A stretch of DNA of 64,000 nt, taken from positions 56,469-120,468 of the forward strand of contig JANDJE010000004.1 in NCBI GenBank assembly GCA_024331095.1, written 5' to 3'. Shown in pieces: positions 62,101 to 64,000 of the stretch. The position numbers and the translations under genes were made by a program. This stretch comes from Nitrospira sp. GTDB lineage: Bacteria; Nitrospirota; Nitrospiria; Nitrospirales; Nitrospiraceae. The notes under the pieces are model-generated. The model saw only the letters and a list, made by a program, of their open reading frames with translations, ran no database searches and was not told the origin of the DNA. Each line of letters opens with the position of its first letter. Position 1 is the stretch's first letter.

Positions 62101-62644
62101 CTCCGTGCGGATTGTCGATCCGGACACATGGGAACTCCTCTCGCCGGGCCAACCGGGCCTGTTGCTCGTCAAGGGCCCGAACGTCATGCAGGGATACCTC
62201 GGCCGCGAGGACCTGACCGCTCAAGTCATCCGCGACGGCTGGTACATCACGGGCGACATCGCCTCGCTCGACGACGACGGCTTCTTGGCGATCACCGACC
62301 GACTGTCCCGCTTTTCGAAGATCGGCGGCGAGATGGTCCCTCACGGGCGCGTCGAAGAAGCCCTGCACCAGGCCATCGGCGCCGAGGTGCAGGTCTTTGC
62401 CGTGACCGGCATCCCCGACGAGAAAAAAGGAGAGCGGCTGGCGGTGCTTCATACCCTCAACGAGCATCTCATCCCTGGCGTCCTGGAGAAACTGTCGGCG
62501 GGCGGATTTCCCAACCTGTTCATTCCCGGCAAGCACGACTTCATCAAGGTCGATGCCTTGCCGGTGCTCGGAACGGGAAAACTGGACCTGCGCGGCGTAA
62601 AACGGATCGCCATGGAGCGACTCGTTCGCAAGACATCGCTCTAG
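59177..62644 (+). CDS. MFS-acyltransferase-acyl-CoA/ACP synthetase fusion (Aas-like)
   Basis: 1155-aa three-part protein. An MFS/LplT-like transporter occupies ~1-430 (GAFNDNAWKLMVAL), a PlsC-type acyltransferase ~440-620 with HX4D as NHMSFVD (near 458) and FPEGQ (near 532), and an AMP-binding ligase ~680-1150 with FSSGSTGEPKG (near 797) and YGVTECSP. This matches LplT-Aas fusions that retake lysophospholipids and reacylate them at the inner membrane. The start is uncertain (59177 or ATG 59219). No acyl-carrier domain is seen. Runs alone, with about 137 bp upstream of it. Confidence 0.9.
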   Translation: MVFAQSSSSQSFDRMPHATAHPLRGLLIAQFFGAFNDNAWKLMVALLAIRQATASLQPGPDYETAVQTQTAITFVMFTLPLVLFSLVGGTLADRLSKRTVIIALKAVEVILMAAGAFVLWRDPSGWLLPLIVLCGMGAQSALFSPSKYGILPELVPHERLAAANGLLEMWTFAAILTGTAAGGFLLQAAGDEPWLAATVLMALSIVGLVASFQILPVAPARSEGGVSATVHAALASIRAERLLRLTIAGEIFFWTIASLFAQNVLVYAKAVLLLSDDRSGLPLTMLSVGIGVGAVLVGRLSKNRIEYGLIPLGAAGVFLILALLGLSTPQLAGTFILMGFLGVASSFIFVPLNAILQWQSPPDRRGAVISFSNTCVFAGILLGSLTGGALANAGFSTSGIFLATAAVTLGGTVWAFRLLPDLVIRLVLVILTNSLYRVRIVGQHHVPQTGGALLVPNHMSFVDGFLLMASIDRPIRFVVDTAYAAHPLFKRLMTVMNVIPISSSGGLRMILRALRAAGEALDNGELVCIFPEGQITRTGTLLPFRRGFERIVKGRTVPIIPVHLDRIWGSIFSFSGGRFVWKWPERIPYPVTLSFGAPQPSTTPAHEVRRLIRELGEAAWHLRKIDQEPLHRPVLRTWRRRPLGLAMADAARPRVTGFKALVGTISLARALQPHWNGQSRVGLLLPPSVPGALVNIAASVAGKTSINLNYTVGRTGLESAVKQASLNTVLTSRLFVEKAKLELPTGVTILWLEDLATGIGAVQKLAALCLALAAPLRFVEAACGRDRKVSMDDLATIIFSSGSTGEPKGVMLSHFSITSNVEGAAQVIHIDKHDRALGILPFFHSFGYLLLWLLARNGAGIVFHPSPLDVTAIGELCARYRVTLLIATPTFLQLYLRRCTPEQFGSLRVVLTGAEKLPLRLVDAFQAKFGITPVEGYGVTECSPVISANCPDYRAAGFYQVASRRGTVGQPLPGVSVRIVDPDTWELLSPGQPGLLLVKGPNVMQGYLGREDLTAQVIRDGWYITGDIASLDDDGFLAITDRLSRFSKIGGEMVPHGRVEEALHQAIGAEVQVFAVTGIPDEKKGERLAVLHTLNEHLIPGVLEKLSAGGFPNLFIPGKHDFIKVDALPVLGTGKLDLRGVKRIAMERLVRKTSL

Positions 62645-62854
62645 CTTATCTGGTGCAGGGTGATGGGAGCGGCCTTTCGGCTCTCTCGAACGCCCACAGC
62701 AATACCGGTCCATGTTATATCAACTCTGTTGGTCAATTGCTGACAGAAGCCGGGATCAAATTGGAGCGGAGGGCTCCCTTCGCCAAGCCGTTCCCTTGCT
62801 CCCTTTCACAGAGGACAGACCGGCGGGGGATCGAGCGGTCGACGAAGAACGCCG

Positions 62855-63847
62855 ATGGCCGACACGATCAAACGTCTGATTGATTGCCACGTCCATTTGG
62901 CCGCCCTGCCGGATGACAACAGCGGCTGCTATATTTCGCCGAGGATGCTCAAGAGCCCGCTGTTTCGCTTTCTTCTCTGGAAACACAACCTTTCTCCCCA
63001 CCACCCTCAGGAAGCCAATCGGAAATACCTCGATGATTTGCTCAATGAGCTGCGAGCCTCGCGGCTCGTGCGCCAAGCCGTCTTACTCGGAATGGACGGA
63101 GTGTACGATGAAGCGGGACGCTTGGACCGGTCCCGAACGGAATTTCTTGTCGCCAACGACTACGTGTTCCATACCGTGCGGGCCCATCCCGATTGTTTCC
63201 TGGCCGGCCCGTCGATCAACCCGCAACGGAGAGACGCCGTCGAAGAAGTCCATCGTTGCGCTGAGGCCGGAGCGATTCTGATCAAGATCCTGCCCAACAG
63301 CCAGGGGTTCGATCCCGCCGACCGGCGATACCGGCCGTTCTACCGTGCGCTCATGGAGTGCAACCTTCCGCTGCTCAGCCACGTCGGGTATGAGCTCAGT
63401 TTAAACTGGATCGATCAATCGCTCGGCGATCCGGACCGGTTGCGCACGGCGTTGGACGAAGGCATCACCGTCATCGCGGCCCACGCCTGTAGCTACGGCT
63501 TGATGGTGTATGAGCGGTTTTTCCCGACGTTTCGCAGACTCTGTACCGCGTCCCCCAACTTCTATGCGGATATTTCCTCCCTGACACAACCCCATCGCTT
63601 CAAGATGCTCCTGCTTCTGCGCCGGCACCCCGAACTTCACGATCGCCTGCTCTTCGGCACCGACTATCCTCTTTCCGTGTTTCATCTTCCCGCCTGGGGG
63701 CGGGTGGACCTTCGCACATTGGCGCATCTGATCCGCACAAAGAATCCGTTTGATCGGCAGGCGCTCGTCTGTCGCAAGCTGGGTCTCTCGTTTCGCTCGC
63801 TCGACGAGATCGCCGGCCGACTCGCTTCTCCTAGGCATCCTGCATGA
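62855..63847 (+). CDS. Amidohydrolase family (amidohydrolase 2) metal-dependent hydrolase
   Basis: 330-aa TIM-barrel hydrolase. The N-terminal metal motif HVH is in IDCHVHLAAL, further likely ligands are His in LLSHVGYE and in IAAHACS, and the catalytic Asp is in LFGTDYPLS. The pattern resembles the amidohydrolase 2 group (decarboxylases, hydrolases) rather than urease-type enzymes. Substrate unknown. It begins 210 bp after the acyltransferase fusion. Confidence 0.85.
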   Translation: MADTIKRLIDCHVHLAALPDDNSGCYISPRMLKSPLFRFLLWKHNLSPHHPQEANRKYLDDLLNELRASRLVRQAVLLGMDGVYDEAGRLDRSRTEFLVANDYVFHTVRAHPDCFLAGPSINPQRRDAVEEVHRCAEAGAILIKILPNSQGFDPADRRYRPFYRALMECNLPLLSHVGYELSLNWIDQSLGDPDRLRTALDEGITVIAAHACSYGLMVYERFFPTFRRLCTASPNFYADISSLTQPHRFKMLLLLRRHPELHDRLLFGTDYPLSVFHLPAWGRVDLRTLAHLIRTKNPFDRQALVCRKLGLSFRSLDEIAGRLASPRHPA

Positions 63848-64000
63848 GCGGGAGATCCACGAGGCCGGATTCGCCGCCACGACCAGTCCCAGAAACCGAG
63901 AGGGGGGGGGCCCGTTGAGTCGGCGCCCGCACCAAGAAAACCCACCAGGGCGCAAGGGCCGGGAGGGTGTTTGTGGGGATGGGGTAAACGCAGTGTGTGT
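63848..64000. other. Window end with G-run and G/T-rich tail
   Basis: 153 bp without a gene. A nine-G run begins at 63902 and is followed by CCC. The last 40 bp are G/T-rich and low in complexity, unlike the rest. This looks like a contig edge of reduced quality rather than biology. Confidence 0.45.

Noticed and set aside
61804..62883. 359-aa plus-strand frame overlapping the acyltransferase fusion
   Set aside because: Lies in another frame within the AMP-binding domain; Arg/Pro-rich and unrelated to any family.

Overview
The window is a contiguous, gene-dense bacterial chromosome segment with high GC content. It has no insertion sequences, no CRISPR array and no rRNA. Protein features and gene content suggest a member of the phylum Nitrospirota, probably Nitrospira or a close relative. 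These include a complete Tol-Pal operon with two CpoB-like genes, a GAF-PilB ATPase, a Tat/molybdenum-cofactor/multiheme cluster and small exported proteins. This is inference from recognition, not from a database search. I count 53 protein genes, one of them cut by the left edge, and two tRNA genes.

Layout. Positions 1-3700 (minus): a dienelactone hydrolase cut by the left edge, then tldD-pmbA. Positions 3850-10050 (plus): uppS-cdsA-dxr-rseP-proS, an envelope and isoprenoid operon behind a strong sigma70-like promoter. Positions 10280-13120: a GAF-domain PilB/GspE ATPase facing a PilZ protein. Positions 13505-16400 (plus): a KimA/APC-type transporter and an exported PKD-domain protein; the transporter gene contains a perfect 48-bp palindrome. 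Positions 16470-22170 (mixed): an aKG-HExxH-type putative peptide hydroxylase, a small zinc ribbon protein, an RqcH-like NFACT protein, a receiver domain, a 2OG-Fe(II) oxygenase and an RRM protein. Positions 22400-30300 (minus): degP, tatC, mrp, moeA, mobB, a hexaheme NapC/NirT cytochrome and an ABC-2 exporter. This set would suit maturation and export of a periplasmic molybdoenzyme. Positions 30600-34120: a lipoprotein with a caspase fold that has lost both catalytic residues, a DUF2281-like small protein, an unknown exported protein and a monoheme cytochrome c. Positions 34480-40900 (minus): rodZ-like, a TPR lipoprotein, a PfkB kinase, mtnP, miaA and mutL. Positions 40950-47460 (minus): tolQ-tolR-tolA-tolB-pal and two cpoB-like genes, followed at higher coordinates by tRNA-Asp, tRNA-Val and xerD. 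Positions 49200-53550: an LpoA-like TPR/periplasmic-binding protein, a site-2 protease homologue, trpS and an SRPBCC protein. Positions 53920-59040 (plus): a tightly coupled receiver / TonB-dependent receptor / ABC_sub_bind / histidine kinase operon. Positions 59170-63850: an MFS-acyltransferase-acyl-CoA-ligase fusion and an amidohydrolase.

The most interesting items are: the 48-bp palindrome, which lies exactly where a conserved transporter aspartate has become asparagine, in a gene that also looks leaderless; the HExxH peptide-hydroxylase homologue with no obvious RiPP neighbourhood; the pseudo-caspase lipoprotein; and the four-gene sensing and uptake operon with TGTATC repeats upstream. 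No searches could be run. Family names rest on motifs and on memory of the families.
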